Positions 18,014-25,935 of a stretch of DNA of 64,000 bases are shown piece by piece. This DNA is from Methanocorpusculum sp. UBA424 (GTDB lineage Archaea; Halobacteriota; Methanomicrobia; Methanomicrobiales; Methanocorpusculaceae), in the NCBI GenBank assembly GCA_002498375.1, contig DAHC01000003.1, positions 78,700 to 142,699 of the forward strand, written 5' to 3'. Position 1 is the first letter of the stretch, and each line of letters opens with the position of its first letter. The notes under the pieces are model-generated. The model worked only from the letters and a program-made list of their open reading frames with translations. It did not search any database and had not been told where the DNA came from. The translations under genes were made by a program, and so were the position numbers.

Positions 18014-18424
18014 TTAGATATCGAAAATGATTATCAGTTCATATCCTGTTTTTGTTCTGGTGAGCGATAACCCCGAGTAGGAAATACCTTTTACCCCGGT
18101 ACCGCCGGCATGCTTTTTTCTGTCGAAGAGAACACCCTCAACCGTACCACAAACGGCGTCTACGACAGAGAGAGTAAATTTCTGGGGGACAAGATACTCT
18201 GTTTCCGTCAGAAAGAGAAGTTCCGAGAGGAAATTCACGATCAGTTCCTCGCGGTCTTTTCCTTCGGCATGGATGGAAAATACATCCGTAGGTGTTTCTA
18301 CAGGATACGCTCCGTACAGAATTTTTGCCAGAGCAAAACCGCTCTCTGAAAACAGAGATGGCAGATCGGCAGCCGAGATCTTCATACGGATATCGGCAGT
18401 ATGTTCAAGCTCCTCAAAAACCAT
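18014..18424 (-). CDS. Archease, RtcB activator
   Basis: A 136-residue archease: the N-terminal FEELEHTADIRMKI (conserved HTADI with metal-binding Asp/His), REELIVNFLSELLFLTE in the middle, and a C-terminal beta part ending IIIFDI. Archease speeds RtcB turnover, promotes its guanylylation and allows other NTPs to be used. It overlaps the upstream 94-residue gene by 11 bases and lies 6 bases before rtcB, a tight operon. Confidence 0.93.
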   Translation of the reverse strand: MVFEELEHTADIRMKISAADLPSLFSESGFALAKILYGAYPVETPTDVFSIHAEGKDREELIVNFLSELLFLTETEYLVPQKFTLSVVDAVCGTVEGVLFDRKKHAGGTGVKGISYSGLSLTRTKTGYELIIIFDI

Positions 18425-18698
18425 AATCGCCGTCTTCGAAAAGAAGCCGCGGAACCAGGCGCATCGTTATCTCAGATATCCACTGGATCTGATATCTGGA
18501 GATGAAGATCACATGATTCCCTGCCCGAATCGGAATGTCGGATGATTTTGCCGGGCGTATCCGCACCGGCATCAAAATCGGACCGCTGCATGACGTGCTT
18601 ATACGAAAATCCCCACCGCGACTATCCATATACGCGATGACCTCATCCGTGACGGTAATATCAGAAAGAGGGGTAGGGCCACCCTGCTCAGTATCCAT
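18414..18698 (-). CDS. Small conserved protein, first gene of the RtcB operon
   Basis: A 94-residue soluble protein I cannot assign firmly. A central STSCSGPILMPVRI (about 34-47) with a single Cys, followed by SDIPIRAGNHVIFISRYQIQ, recalls a short family of archaeal proteins with C-x-GP-x-x-x-P next to a beta-hairpin. It overlaps archease, so it is likely made with the RNA repair proteins. A TATA-like CATATACT about 20 bases before the ATG suggests a nearly leaderless mRNA. Confidence 0.6.
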   Translation of the reverse strand: MDTEQGGPTPLSDITVTDEVIAYMDSRGGDFRISTSCSGPILMPVRIRPAKSSDIPIRAGNHVIFISRYQIQWISEITMRLVPRLLFEDGDYGF

Positions 18699-18756
18699 TT
18701 AATATTGATGGGAAGTATATGATGAAAAAAGTTGGTAATGAATCCAGCCTGAACGT

Positions 18757-19071
18757 TCAGGTGGATGCAACTACCTGCTCGACTAGATCGGCATACTGCA
18801 TCTTGAGTTCGTAGACGCCAAGGGAGCCGTCTTTCATTTTGTGGGTAGACAGGATGCCTAGTTTTGATGCAACAATCCCGACCATCGATGCAACGGAGTG
18901 ATAGGTTACGTCAAACTTTGTCGAAAGCGCTTCATGAATCTGAGGAACGGTCATGGACTTTGCCCGAATGAGCAGACGTAAAAGCGCCTTTCTGATTCCT
19001 GACTTGTCACGAGATAGATAACTGCGAAGTCGTCTCTCAATCTCCTTTCGCAGATCTGAAGGTGAAAGCAT
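18757..19071 (-). CDS. Winged-helix DNA-binding protein (DUF2551-like)
   Basis: A 104-residue protein matching the methanogen DUF2551 pattern as I recall it: MLSPSDLRKEIERRLRSYLS, a basic helix, MTVPQIHEALSTKFDVTYHS as helix-turn-helix (about 39-58), then VASMVGIVASKLGIL as recognition/wing. It probably binds DNA. It is divergent from the cis-prenyltransferase homologue at 19145; a palindrome around a shared TATA box lies between them and may be its own operator. Confidence 0.75.
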   Translation of the reverse strand: MLSPSDLRKEIERRLRSYLSRDKSGIRKALLRLLIRAKSMTVPQIHEALSTKFDVTYHSVASMVGIVASKLGILSTHKMKDGSLGVYELKMQYADLVEQVVAST

Positions 19072-19079
19072 GTTCTCTA

Positions 19080-19107
19080 GTATGTATCTGGGTATATAAA
19101 TACATAC
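19080..19107. promoter_or_regulatory. Palindrome enclosing a shared TATA box
   Basis: GTATGTAT (19080-19087) and ATACATAC (19100-19107) form a perfect 8-bp inverted repeat with a 12-base spacer. The spacer runs into TATATAAA (19093-19100), which can serve as TATA for both divergent genes. A dimer bound here would cover the TATA box and block both genes. Confidence 0.6.
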
Positions 19108-19144
19108 CGCTCACACAAGAAGATACATAATACACGAATTTGAT

Positions 19145-19768
19145 ATGCAGAGAAAAGCAATAGAGTACTATCTCATGATATACCGCCTTTATGAGTACCT
19201 GATTTCCCGAGACCTCAAGACATTTCCAAAAGAGATATGTTTCATGCTGAGCGATGAGGATGTACTTGTTGATTCGGGGAAAATAGAGGAAGTCTATACA
19301 TGGACGAAAGAGTTTCCCGATATCAAAAAGATTATTTTTCACATCAGTACGGATGATGCCCGGCGAATCGAGGGGCTGCTTAGACTCGAAGAACTTGGGA
19401 AGAAAACCACGATACGGGTAAGTACGCCGGAACATGATACGATAATCGGGACCGGAATTCCCGAGATCCTGATCGTTCTTGGCAAAACCGGACGGGAAGA
19501 GATCACCGACGCGATCATCAAAATTGCAAAAGAAGACATCGAACCGGCTGAGATCACGGAGGATATGATAGAAAAGCACCTCATATTCCAGGTCAACCCG
19601 GATTTCGTCATAAAAACCGGCGGAAACCATCTCACCGACTTTCTGATCTGGCAGTCAGTGTATTCCGAACTGTTTTTTACCGACATCAACTGGACCGGCT
19701 TTCGAAAAGTAGATTATCTTAGGGCCCTTCGCGACTACCAGATGCGCGGCAGAAGATTCGGCACCTGA
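19145..19768 (+). CDS. cis-Prenyltransferase homologue, non-catalytic-type subunit
   Basis: A 207-residue undecaprenyl-diphosphate-synthase-family protein. The C-terminal third is canonical: IKTGGNHLTDFLIWQSVYSE (about 158-177), LFFTDINW, and the terminal RGRRFG with the R-x-G motif. The N-terminus lacks the catalytic H-x-A-x-x-x-DGN segment; it begins MQRKAIEYYLMIYRLYEYLI instead. Such a layout matches NgBR-type accessory subunits. The gene at 24174-24932 has the complementary set of features, so the two probably form one enzyme making the polyprenyl carrier for glycosylation. The start lies about 45 bases after the TATA box. Confidence 0.8.
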   Translation: MQRKAIEYYLMIYRLYEYLISRDLKTFPKEICFMLSDEDVLVDSGKIEEVYTWTKEFPDIKKIIFHISTDDARRIEGLLRLEELGKKTTIRVSTPEHDTIIGTGIPEILIVLGKTGREEITDAIIKIAKEDIEPAEITEDMIEKHLIFQVNPDFVIKTGGNHLTDFLIWQSVYSELFFTDINWTGFRKVDYLRALRDYQMRGRRFGT

Positions 19769-19826
19769 AAGAAAGCCGGAGGGGAAAACATCTATACCTT
19801 TCATGAATGAATAAGATACTACAACA

Positions 19827-20483
19827 ATGTCACTTTCCATTCCAAAATTACCCGAATCGAAAGATCCGAAAGTAAATTTTATCAGGGATATCCTGCTCGT
19901 TTTCATCGTTGTTGCAGCAATCGGCTGTGCGTTATTTGCAGTATCCGGAACCTGGCCTGCTATGGTCGCCGTTGAATCGGAAAGCATGGTCCCGAATCTG
20001 AACGTCAATGACCTCGTGTTTGTCGTTGACGAGAACAGATACGGCGGATTCATGACGATGGTCGAGGCACAGGAAACGGGGACGGTTTCGTTTGGCGGAT
20101 ACGGAGACGTGATCGTCTATCAGCCCAACGGGGTAACCGGCGTGACGCCTATCATCCACCGGGCCGTTACATGGATCAATGCATCGGTTGCAGAAGAGGC
20201 GGGATTTACCGGCGATGCGGCCCATGCAGGATACGTGACCAAAGGCGACAACAACGAACTTTACGATCAGGATGCGATATTTTCGGCCTACGGGAGGATG
20301 CAGCCGGTCAAAGAGGAGTGGATCGTTGGAAAAGCATTGTTTGCGATCCCTCTGATCGGTTTTATACCGCTGCATCTGTTTGAGTCAGCCCTGATTGTGG
20401 TACTCATCATCGTTATCATTGAACTCGTCAGCAGAAAGCTGAAGAAGAACAAAGAGACCAAAGCGAAAGGAAAGAAAAAATGA
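19827..20483 (+). CDS. Archaeal signal peptidase I
   Basis: A 218-residue S26B-type signal peptidase that removes signal peptides from exported proteins. A first TM helix (about 19-40) is followed by the catalytic ESESMVPNL (about 51-59, Ser nucleophile), GDVIVYQPNG, IIHRAV (His in place of the bacterial Lys) and KGDNNELYD. A second TM helix near the C-terminus precedes a very basic tail (KLKKNKETKAKGKKK). The stop overlaps cofH by 4 bases; the coupling looks fortuitous in function. Confidence 0.92.
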   Translation: MSLSIPKLPESKDPKVNFIRDILLVFIVVAAIGCALFAVSGTWPAMVAVESESMVPNLNVNDLVFVVDENRYGGFMTMVEAQETGTVSFGGYGDVIVYQPNGVTGVTPIIHRAVTWINASVAEEAGFTGDAAHAGYVTKGDNNELYDQDAIFSAYGRMQPVKEEWIVGKALFAIPLIGFIPLHLFESALIVVLIIVIIELVSRKLKKNKETKAKGKKK

Positions 20484-21565
20484 ACGTCACCACCATTCTG
20501 AATGATGTCCTTGGAGGCGCACGGCTCACGGAAAATGAAGCTGCATTCCTGTTCTCGGTGCAAAACCGGGATATATGGAAGATTGCCGAGGCCGCCGATA
20601 TCATTCGCGAACGAAAAAACGGCGATGTCGTGACATATGTCCGAAACATGAACATCCACATGACCAACATCTGCAAAAACTGCTGCGGGTTATGTGCATT
20701 CGGACGAAAGAGTACCGATCCCGAGGCATTCTGCTTCACGGATGAAGAGTTCCGGGAGCATACAAGAGAGGCGGGCAGAAAAAAGGTCACCGAGGTCTCG
20801 TATCTTTCCGGAATCCATCCGGCATTCACCATCGAAAGTTACGAAAAGATGATCCGGACATTCCACGAAGAGATCCCCGGCATCCATGTTCACGGATGCA
20901 GCCCGGATGAGATTTTGTTTGCAGCGAACCAAAGCGGCATTACAACAAAAGAAGCGCTCATTCGCCTGAAAGAAGCGGGACTCGGTTCAGTCCAGGGAAC
21001 GGCGGCGGAGATTCTCGTCGACCGGGTTAGAAACATCATCTGCAGTAAAAAACTCTCCACCGCAGAGTGGGTCAGGATCATCAAAGAGGCTTCGGAAGTT
21101 GGATTTCGGGCAACTTCCACGATTATGTACGGATCGGTGGAGACGGCAGAGGAACGGGCACGCCATCTCTCGGTCCTTCGCGACGTCCAGGACGAAACCG
21201 GTGTGTTTACCGAACTTGTGCCGCTGGCGTTCCTGCACAAAAATACCCCGCTCGAGCGGGCGGGAATCGTAAACCATGATGCAACAGGGCGTGAAGACAT
21301 TCTGTTGATCGCCATTTCACGGCTGTTTTTGGACAACTTCGACAACATCCAGGTCCCCTGGTCGAAGATCGGAAGAAAGATCACCCAGTTGTCTCTGATG
21401 GCAGGAGGAAACGATGTCGGGGGAACGATGTTTGTGGACGCCCTTTCAAAGGATGCCGGCGGCGGGGATGAATCGGATTACTTCAGTCCCGAGGATATGG
21501 AACTGATGTGTGCAGACATCGGCCGGAAGCTTTGTCAGAGAGATACCTTCTATAATCTCATCTGA
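20480..21565 (+). CDS. cofH: FO synthase subunit 2
   Basis: CofH (361 residues) is a radical SAM enzyme that, with CofG, builds the 5-deazaflavin FO of coenzyme F420 from tyrosine and the ribityl-diaminouracil precursor. The cluster motif is NICKNCCGLCAFGR near 61-74 (C-x3-C-x2-C). Also visible are EVSYLSGIHP near 103-112 (where CofH often reads E-x-C/x-x-x-G-x-HP), HGCSPDEI, and GTAAEILVDRVR. F420 is used by Mtd and Mer encoded at 50-53 kb. Confidence 0.92.
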   Translation: MNVTTILNDVLGGARLTENEAAFLFSVQNRDIWKIAEAADIIRERKNGDVVTYVRNMNIHMTNICKNCCGLCAFGRKSTDPEAFCFTDEEFREHTREAGRKKVTEVSYLSGIHPAFTIESYEKMIRTFHEEIPGIHVHGCSPDEILFAANQSGITTKEALIRLKEAGLGSVQGTAAEILVDRVRNIICSKKLSTAEWVRIIKEASEVGFRATSTIMYGSVETAEERARHLSVLRDVQDETGVFTELVPLAFLHKNTPLERAGIVNHDATGREDILLIAISRLFLDNFDNIQVPWSKIGRKITQLSLMAGGNDVGGTMFVDALSKDAGGGDESDYFSPEDMELMCADIGRKLCQRDTFYNLI

Positions 21566-21605
21566 ACATCCCAATTTTTTCTCTCTTTTCAGCTAATCCG
21601 CTTTC

Positions 21606-22373
21606 TTACAGAACAAGGATTCCAAGTACGATATCCACCAGCGAAAATCCGAAGAGAGCAAACACATACCCGACCGTGATCGGGATCATAAACGGAACGC
21701 CGTATGATATCCAGACATCGCCGGCTTTTGCATACAGAGCAAGCTCGCGGGCATAGGTTTTTGGATCCTCGCGGAGATTACGGATGGACAGTCCCGACTG
21801 GGTTTTCAGAGCACGGATCGAGCTGTGTGCGCGGCAGAATTTCCGTGAAATGATCCCGTTCTCTTCGGTGATGTCTTCGGATACAAATCCGAAATAGGTG
21901 GTGATGGAATCTCCAGGGACTGGTTTTCCCGAACACATCAGCCAGAACGGCGCTTTATTTTTTAAGACAACGTTTCGAATAAGGAAAACAACCGGAACGA
22001 TCAGCGCAAAAACCGCACCGTTCACCAGAGATGATACGGCAAGAGAAGGGAAGATCCAGCCGGCAAACGGAGTTATCGGGACCGCGAGTGATAAAAGGAT
22101 CATGGCTTTTCCGTCCGCAACGCCGAAGAGACCGAAATAGGTGAAAAAAAACATCAGGAGAGCTATGAAAACTGATGTGAGTAAGACATATCTTGCCCAG
22201 GGTGCCGAGAAATTTTCGATCCAGAACCAGATAACCAGAACCCCACAGGCAACGGCAGCCGGATACCATGTCACTGCATAGATCGTACGGGTCTTCAGAT
22301 CCTGCCAGCAAGCATAGAGAAAGGTGATAAGAACCAGAAATGCCGACAATGCAAGCGGCAGTGAGAGAATCAT
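21606..22373 (-). CDS. Prepilin/preflagellin peptidase (A24 family)
   Basis: A 255-residue membrane aspartyl protease. The two catalytic Asp are in ACWQDLKTRTI (about 22-32) and FGVADGKAM (about 83-91, the G-x-x-D-x-K motif), with hydrophobic helices around them and again at the C-terminus. A ~90-residue soluble insertion sits before the last helices, as in archaeal enzymes of the FlaK/EppA type. It should cleave class III signal peptides, for example that of the pilin-like protein at 11067-12545. FlaK versus EppA-type specificity cannot be told. Confidence 0.85.
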   Translation of the reverse strand: MILSLPLALSAFLVLITFLYACWQDLKTRTIYAVTWYPAAVACGVLVIWFWIENFSAPWARYVLLTSVFIALLMFFFTYFGLFGVADGKAMILLSLAVPITPFAGWIFPSLAVSSLVNGAVFALIVPVVFLIRNVVLKNKAPFWLMCSGKPVPGDSITTYFGFVSEDITEENGIISRKFCRAHSSIRALKTQSGLSIRNLREDPKTYARELALYAKAGDVWISYGVPFMIPITVGYVFALFGFSLVDIVLGILVL

Positions 22374-22423
22374 GAATTACGTTTCGATCTGAAATCAGAT
22401 AAAATCAATGGGTGAGGGTTACC

Positions 22424-22801
22424 TCACTCCTGAAAAACAGATTTTGCCACGTACTTTCCGTGAACATAGGACGGCATGCCGGCAAGCATATAGGATACAC
22501 GCAGTGCCTCTTCCACCTCATCCAGGGTAACGCCGACCATCCTGGCTCCGTTGAGCTGGGCACGCAGAGCATGATCGTCTCTCATCGCGGCCGCAATACC
22601 GATCGCGATCAGTTTTTTCTGTTTTCTCGTCAGAGATCCGTCCGACCAGATGTAGTTATCCAGTTTTAAAACGGCTTCATGCATCAGCGGATCGGTGTCC
22701 GCGAGTTCTTTGAAAAACACCGGAACATGTCCGATATTATGTTCAAGCTGCTTCATCTGCCCCTGACACCCGCAGGTGCCTTTTTTTTCTTCGAATGACA
22801 T
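22424..22801 (-). CDS. Carboxymuconolactone decarboxylase-family (AhpD-like) protein
   Basis: A 125-residue all-helical protein of the CMD/AhpD group: LTRKQKKLIAIGIAAAM (about 57-73), DHALRAQLNGARMVGVTLDEV (split around 75-96) and a closing helix. The usual C-x-x-C-H of AhpD is replaced by DDHAL, so it lacks the AhpD redox pair, although three Cys lie near the N-terminus (TCGC...). Function uncertain; it is divergent from the flavoprotein gene at 22890. Confidence 0.8.
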   Translation of the reverse strand: MSFEEKKGTCGCQGQMKQLEHNIGHVPVFFKELADTDPLMHEAVLKLDNYIWSDGSLTRKQKKLIAIGIAAAMRDDHALRAQLNGARMVGVTLDEVEEALRVSYMLAGMPSYVHGKYVAKSVFQE

Positions 22802-22889
22802 TTTTTATTCAGCGAAATATTGTCCGTCAAGATAATTATTCTATGTATAGAAGCACATTTTTATAGATCGCACCGCATATCATTCAACA

Positions 22890-23492
22890 ATGAAGAAAAA
22901 GATCGTGGCCTTGTTCGGCAGCAATGTTTTCGGCGGAAACACCGACAAACTGTTAACCGAAGCGATCCGCGGCGCAGAAGAGGCCGGGTGCAGTGTTGAG
23001 AGAGTGGATGTCGTCCAGGCGAATATTTCGGGATGCAGACAGATCTATCACTGTATGGAAAAAGAGACCTGTGTCATCCGGGATGAAGCAGAGAAGTATT
23101 TTACTCTGCTTAAAGAGGCCGACGGGATCATTATCGCAACGCCTGTCATGACCTACGGGATCCCCGGCCAGCTGAAATCCTTTATGGACAGATGCCAGCC
23201 GTTTTACATGGCGAAATATCACCGGAACAATTCGTTCATCTCCAATGAACATGCAAAGATCCGCAAAACCCTGTTCATCTGCATCTCCGGGATGAACACG
23301 CCGGATGTGTTCATCGGACCGGTGCTTACCGCGAAGGCATTCTGCCAGATCATCGACACGAAATATTTTGATGAACTTCTGCAGAACGATATGGACAACA
23401 TTAAGAAAATAGAGACCAAACCAGACGTGCTGAAGGCAGCATACGAAAAAGGGAGAGCATTAGGTGAAGCAATCACGAAAGCACGCGGATAA
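22890..23492 (+). CDS. NAD(P)H-dependent FMN reductase / iron-sulfur flavoprotein-like
   Basis: A 200-residue flavodoxin-fold protein. FMN phosphate loop GSNVFGGNTDKL near 10-21, ATPVMTYGIPGQLKSFMDRC near 88-107 as in Isf and NQO-type reductases. Cys residues at CRQIYHC and ETC near 49-61 resemble the compact cluster region of methanogen Isf but do not match the canonical C-x2-C-x2-C spacing, so a cluster is uncertain. Likely an oxidative-stress or redox enzyme. It overlaps the next gene by 29 bases. Confidence 0.8.
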   Translation: MKKKIVALFGSNVFGGNTDKLLTEAIRGAEEAGCSVERVDVVQANISGCRQIYHCMEKETCVIRDEAEKYFTLLKEADGIIIATPVMTYGIPGQLKSFMDRCQPFYMAKYHRNNSFISNEHAKIRKTLFICISGMNTPDVFIGPVLTAKAFCQIIDTKYFDELLQNDMDNIKKIETKPDVLKAAYEKGRALGEAITKARG

Positions 23493-24171
23493 TCTGGATA
23501 TAAAATCGGAACTCGTACGGCTTTCTGATTCGAAATACCGTACATTCTCCAGCGGTCTCATTCCGGGAGCTGATAATATGATCGGGGTTCGAATCCCGGA
23601 CCTTCGCGATCTGGCAAAAAGAATTGCCGCCGGCGACTGGAAGAAATATCTGAAAGAAGCAACCGATGACTCCTTTGAAGAGATCATGCTGCAGGGCCTT
23701 GTTATCGGGTATGCGAAAGGCCAGCCGGATGAGATAATTGCGGCGCTCAAATATTTTATCCCGAAAATAGACAACTGGTCGATCAATGATTCAACCGTTA
23801 TGGGGCTGAAGATCACCAAAAAACATCAGGACATATTCTGGAAATTTATCCAGCCGTATCTTGATTCAGACCAAGAATTTTTCGTTCGATTTGGAGTTGT
23901 GATGCTTCTGTCCTATTATGTGGATGAAAAACACATCCCAGCAGTTCTGGAGCAGCTCGATTCAATCACGCACGAAGGATACTACGTCAAAATGGCACTT
24001 GCCTGGGCGGTTTCAGTATGTTATGTGAAGTTTCCAAACATCACCCATGCATATCTGGAAAACTCCTCGCTGGATAACGCCACCTACAACAAAGCGATCC
24101 AGAAGATATGCGAATCCTACCGGGCGGAAGAAGAGGCAAAAAATATTCTCAGAGGAATGAAGAGAAAATAA
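23464..24171 (+). CDS. DNA alkylation repair protein (AlkD-like)
   Basis: A 235-residue ALK-repeat helical protein. Family marks are GVRIPDLRDLAKRIA near 40-54, EEIMLQGLVIGYAK near 74-87, and NWSINDSTV near 109-117, the conserved W-x-x-x-D of AlkD glycosylases that remove N3/N7-alkylpurines. The chosen start is GTG at 23464 with GGGAG 10 bases upstream, overlapping the flavoprotein gene. No in-frame ATG is available near the N-terminus. Confidence 0.85.
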   Translation: MKQSRKHADNLDIKSELVRLSDSKYRTFSSGLIPGADNMIGVRIPDLRDLAKRIAAGDWKKYLKEATDDSFEEIMLQGLVIGYAKGQPDEIIAALKYFIPKIDNWSINDSTVMGLKITKKHQDIFWKFIQPYLDSDQEFFVRFGVVMLLSYYVDEKHIPAVLEQLDSITHEGYYVKMALAWAVSVCYVKFPNITHAYLENSSLDNATYNKAIQKICESYRAEEEAKNILRGMKRK

Positions 24172-24173
24172 AA

Positions 24174-24932
24174 TCAGGACTTCATCCGCTGATCATATGT
24201 CCGAAGAGCTCGGACCATATCCACGTACCGGAACTCCGGCCACGGCGGAACACAGAAACAGACGGCCGCTTCGTTCCCGTTCGCAAGCCAGGGAAGGAAG
24301 TTCGAGGTCCGTTTGTCATTTGCCGTTCTGATGATCAGATCAACAGGGGGCATCTCCACTTCCGGGTACATACGTTCGGTCACGCAGTCCGGCGTGATCG
24401 AATCGGGCGACAACGCGCCGGCACGTACCTTTGCGACGATCGACTTCGTTGTCTCCAGGATCTCGTTTCGTCCGCCGTAGGCGATGGCAAAATGCAGATA
24501 ATACCGGTGATGATCCTTTGTGGCCTCCTCGACATCCCGGATCTTTTCCAAAAGCCGGTCGTTGATGAGAGACCGGTCTCCGATCACGGTTATGTTCACC
24601 TGCTTGTCATAGATCCGCTGGTCTTTAATCATCTCCGAGAACTTTTCGATAAAAAGTTCCAGAAGCTCATTCACCTCTTCGGGCGAACGCTTGAAGTTCT
24701 CGGTGGAAAAAGCGTAAAATGTGGTGTGGATCACCCCAAGCTCCTCCATCCAGTCGAAAACCTTCATCGTTACCTCTGCCCCGGCACGGTGACCAAACGC
24801 CGGGTCTTTTCCGCGCGCCTTTGCATATCTCCGGTTTCCGTCCTGAATGATGGCTACATGGGTCGGAACGTGGGTCAGCTGCCGGGTGAGCCTGCGAACA
24901 TACAGGTTTTCTGCTAAGGACCGGAGACTCAT
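24174..24932 (-). CDS. uppS: cis-Prenyltransferase, catalytic-type subunit
   Basis: A 252-residue undecaprenyl-diphosphate-synthase-family enzyme. The N-terminal catalytic motif is present (HVAIIQDGNRRYAKARG near 25-41, Asp binding the allylic diphosphate; H-R-AGAE), as are FYAFSTENFKRS near 68-79 and AIAYGGRNEI. The C-terminal motif is unusual: after DLIIRTANDKRTSNFLPW the expected Q-x-x-Y-S-E is WLANGNEAAV, and the protein ends QRMKS with no R-x-G. The homologue at 19145 has exactly these missing C-terminal parts. Product should be a polyprenyl carrier lipid. Its start overlaps the radical SAM gene by 4 bases. Confidence 0.88.
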   Translation of the reverse strand: MSLRSLAENLYVRRLTRQLTHVPTHVAIIQDGNRRYAKARGKDPAFGHRAGAEVTMKVFDWMEELGVIHTTFYAFSTENFKRSPEEVNELLELFIEKFSEMIKDQRIYDKQVNITVIGDRSLINDRLLEKIRDVEEATKDHHRYYLHFAIAYGGRNEILETTKSIVAKVRAGALSPDSITPDCVTERMYPEVEMPPVDLIIRTANDKRTSNFLPWLANGNEAAVCFCVPPWPEFRYVDMVRALRTYDQRMKS

Positions 24933-25933
24933 TGGGGGATCACCTCTACGATCATCCCGTCGTTTGGATACCGCTCGATGATTTTGCGTTCGCCGCCGAA
25001 CTTGCGGGGGATCTTTCGCATCTGCTGCCAGTCGAGTTCGATCGTCCCATCCTCCATCTCCTCATAATAACTTCCGGCGCGGAGACACGGAAGAATCATT
25101 TCAAGATCCCCCTTCACCTCCATTGAACCGTACATCACGGTTCCGTCCTCAGTGATCATATCAAACGGCCGGGCAGAGTTCATGGCGATACGCTTGAGTC
25201 GTTCCCTAAGCTGGACCGAGTCCTTGAAGGTGGATGTACAGTAATGGACTTTCGGGTGGCCGTTGATCTCGCCGGCCCATTTGGTCGAACCTTTGATCGC
25301 ATTGCAGAGAGGGTTTTCCGTTTCGAGTTTTCTCTCACGCATATTATCGGCGCAGGCATCGCCCCACTCGAGCTGATTGATGTTGAAAAAGTCCACCGAA
25401 TCGAGAAGCGGGAAGAAATGCCGGAGACCCGGAAGAGAGGGGACCTCGAAACCGACCGAGAACCCCATCTTTTTCGCATTCGCGATTGACTGAACGTAGG
25501 GCGAGGTCAGAATATCTTTCCAAATCTCGTGGGGAGGGTGCATTCTGATCTCGTCAACGTACCCGACAAGGGCGGCGAGATCCTCTTCGGTTGGTGCGTG
25601 GCCGGTGTAAAGATGGATATGATGATCTTTGCCGAAATGTTTTTTGAGTGCCGAGCAGAACTCGACGACCCGTTCGATCTCCAGAAGAGGTTCTCCTCCC
25701 GTGACACCGGTCCCGAGAGCATCCATCACTTCGCCTTCGACGATCGCCTCTTCAGGCGTGGTGATCTTCTGATCGTTTGCGTAGATCACATCGATATCCT
25801 TTCTCTCCTCAGAAAGAGGGCAGTACCAGCAGTCGCGATCACACCGTCCGGTAATGAAAAGGACCAGCTTTGCCCCGATGTAGCAGAGTTTGCAGCCGTC
25901 GGAGAGATTTCTCGGTAGTTTGTCCTTCGCCAT
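24929..25933 (-). CDS. Radical SAM protein (COG2108-like)
   Basis: A 334-residue radical SAM enzyme with FITGRCDRDCWYCPLSEER near 27-45 (C-x3-C-x2-C) and the SAM-binding GTGVTGGEPLLE near 74-85. An additional Cys pair GCKLCYIGAKL precedes the cluster, and CADNMRERK and LPCLRAGSYY add conserved Cys. It resembles a conserved archaeal family of unknown reaction. It lies 2 bases after lysS and overlaps uppS by 4 bases, so a translation or lipid role are both possible; I do not assign one. Confidence 0.8.
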   Translation of the reverse strand: MAKDKLPRNLSDGCKLCYIGAKLVLFITGRCDRDCWYCPLSEERKDIDVIYANDQKITTPEEAIVEGEVMDALGTGVTGGEPLLEIERVVEFCSALKKHFGKDHHIHLYTGHAPTEEDLAALVGYVDEIRMHPPHEIWKDILTSPYVQSIANAKKMGFSVGFEVPSLPGLRHFFPLLDSVDFFNINQLEWGDACADNMRERKLETENPLCNAIKGSTKWAGEINGHPKVHYCTSTFKDSVQLRERLKRIAMNSARPFDMITEDGTVMYGSMEVKGDLEMILPCLRAGSYYEEMEDGTIELDWQQMRKIPRKFGGERKIIERYPNDGMIVEVIPQ

Positions 25934-25935
25934 AC

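Noticed and set aside
18757..19768. A 197-residue minus-strand frame (19037-19630) opposite the cis-prenyltransferase subunit
   Set aside because: It covers a convincing gene on the plus strand and overlaps the winged-helix start and its promoter.
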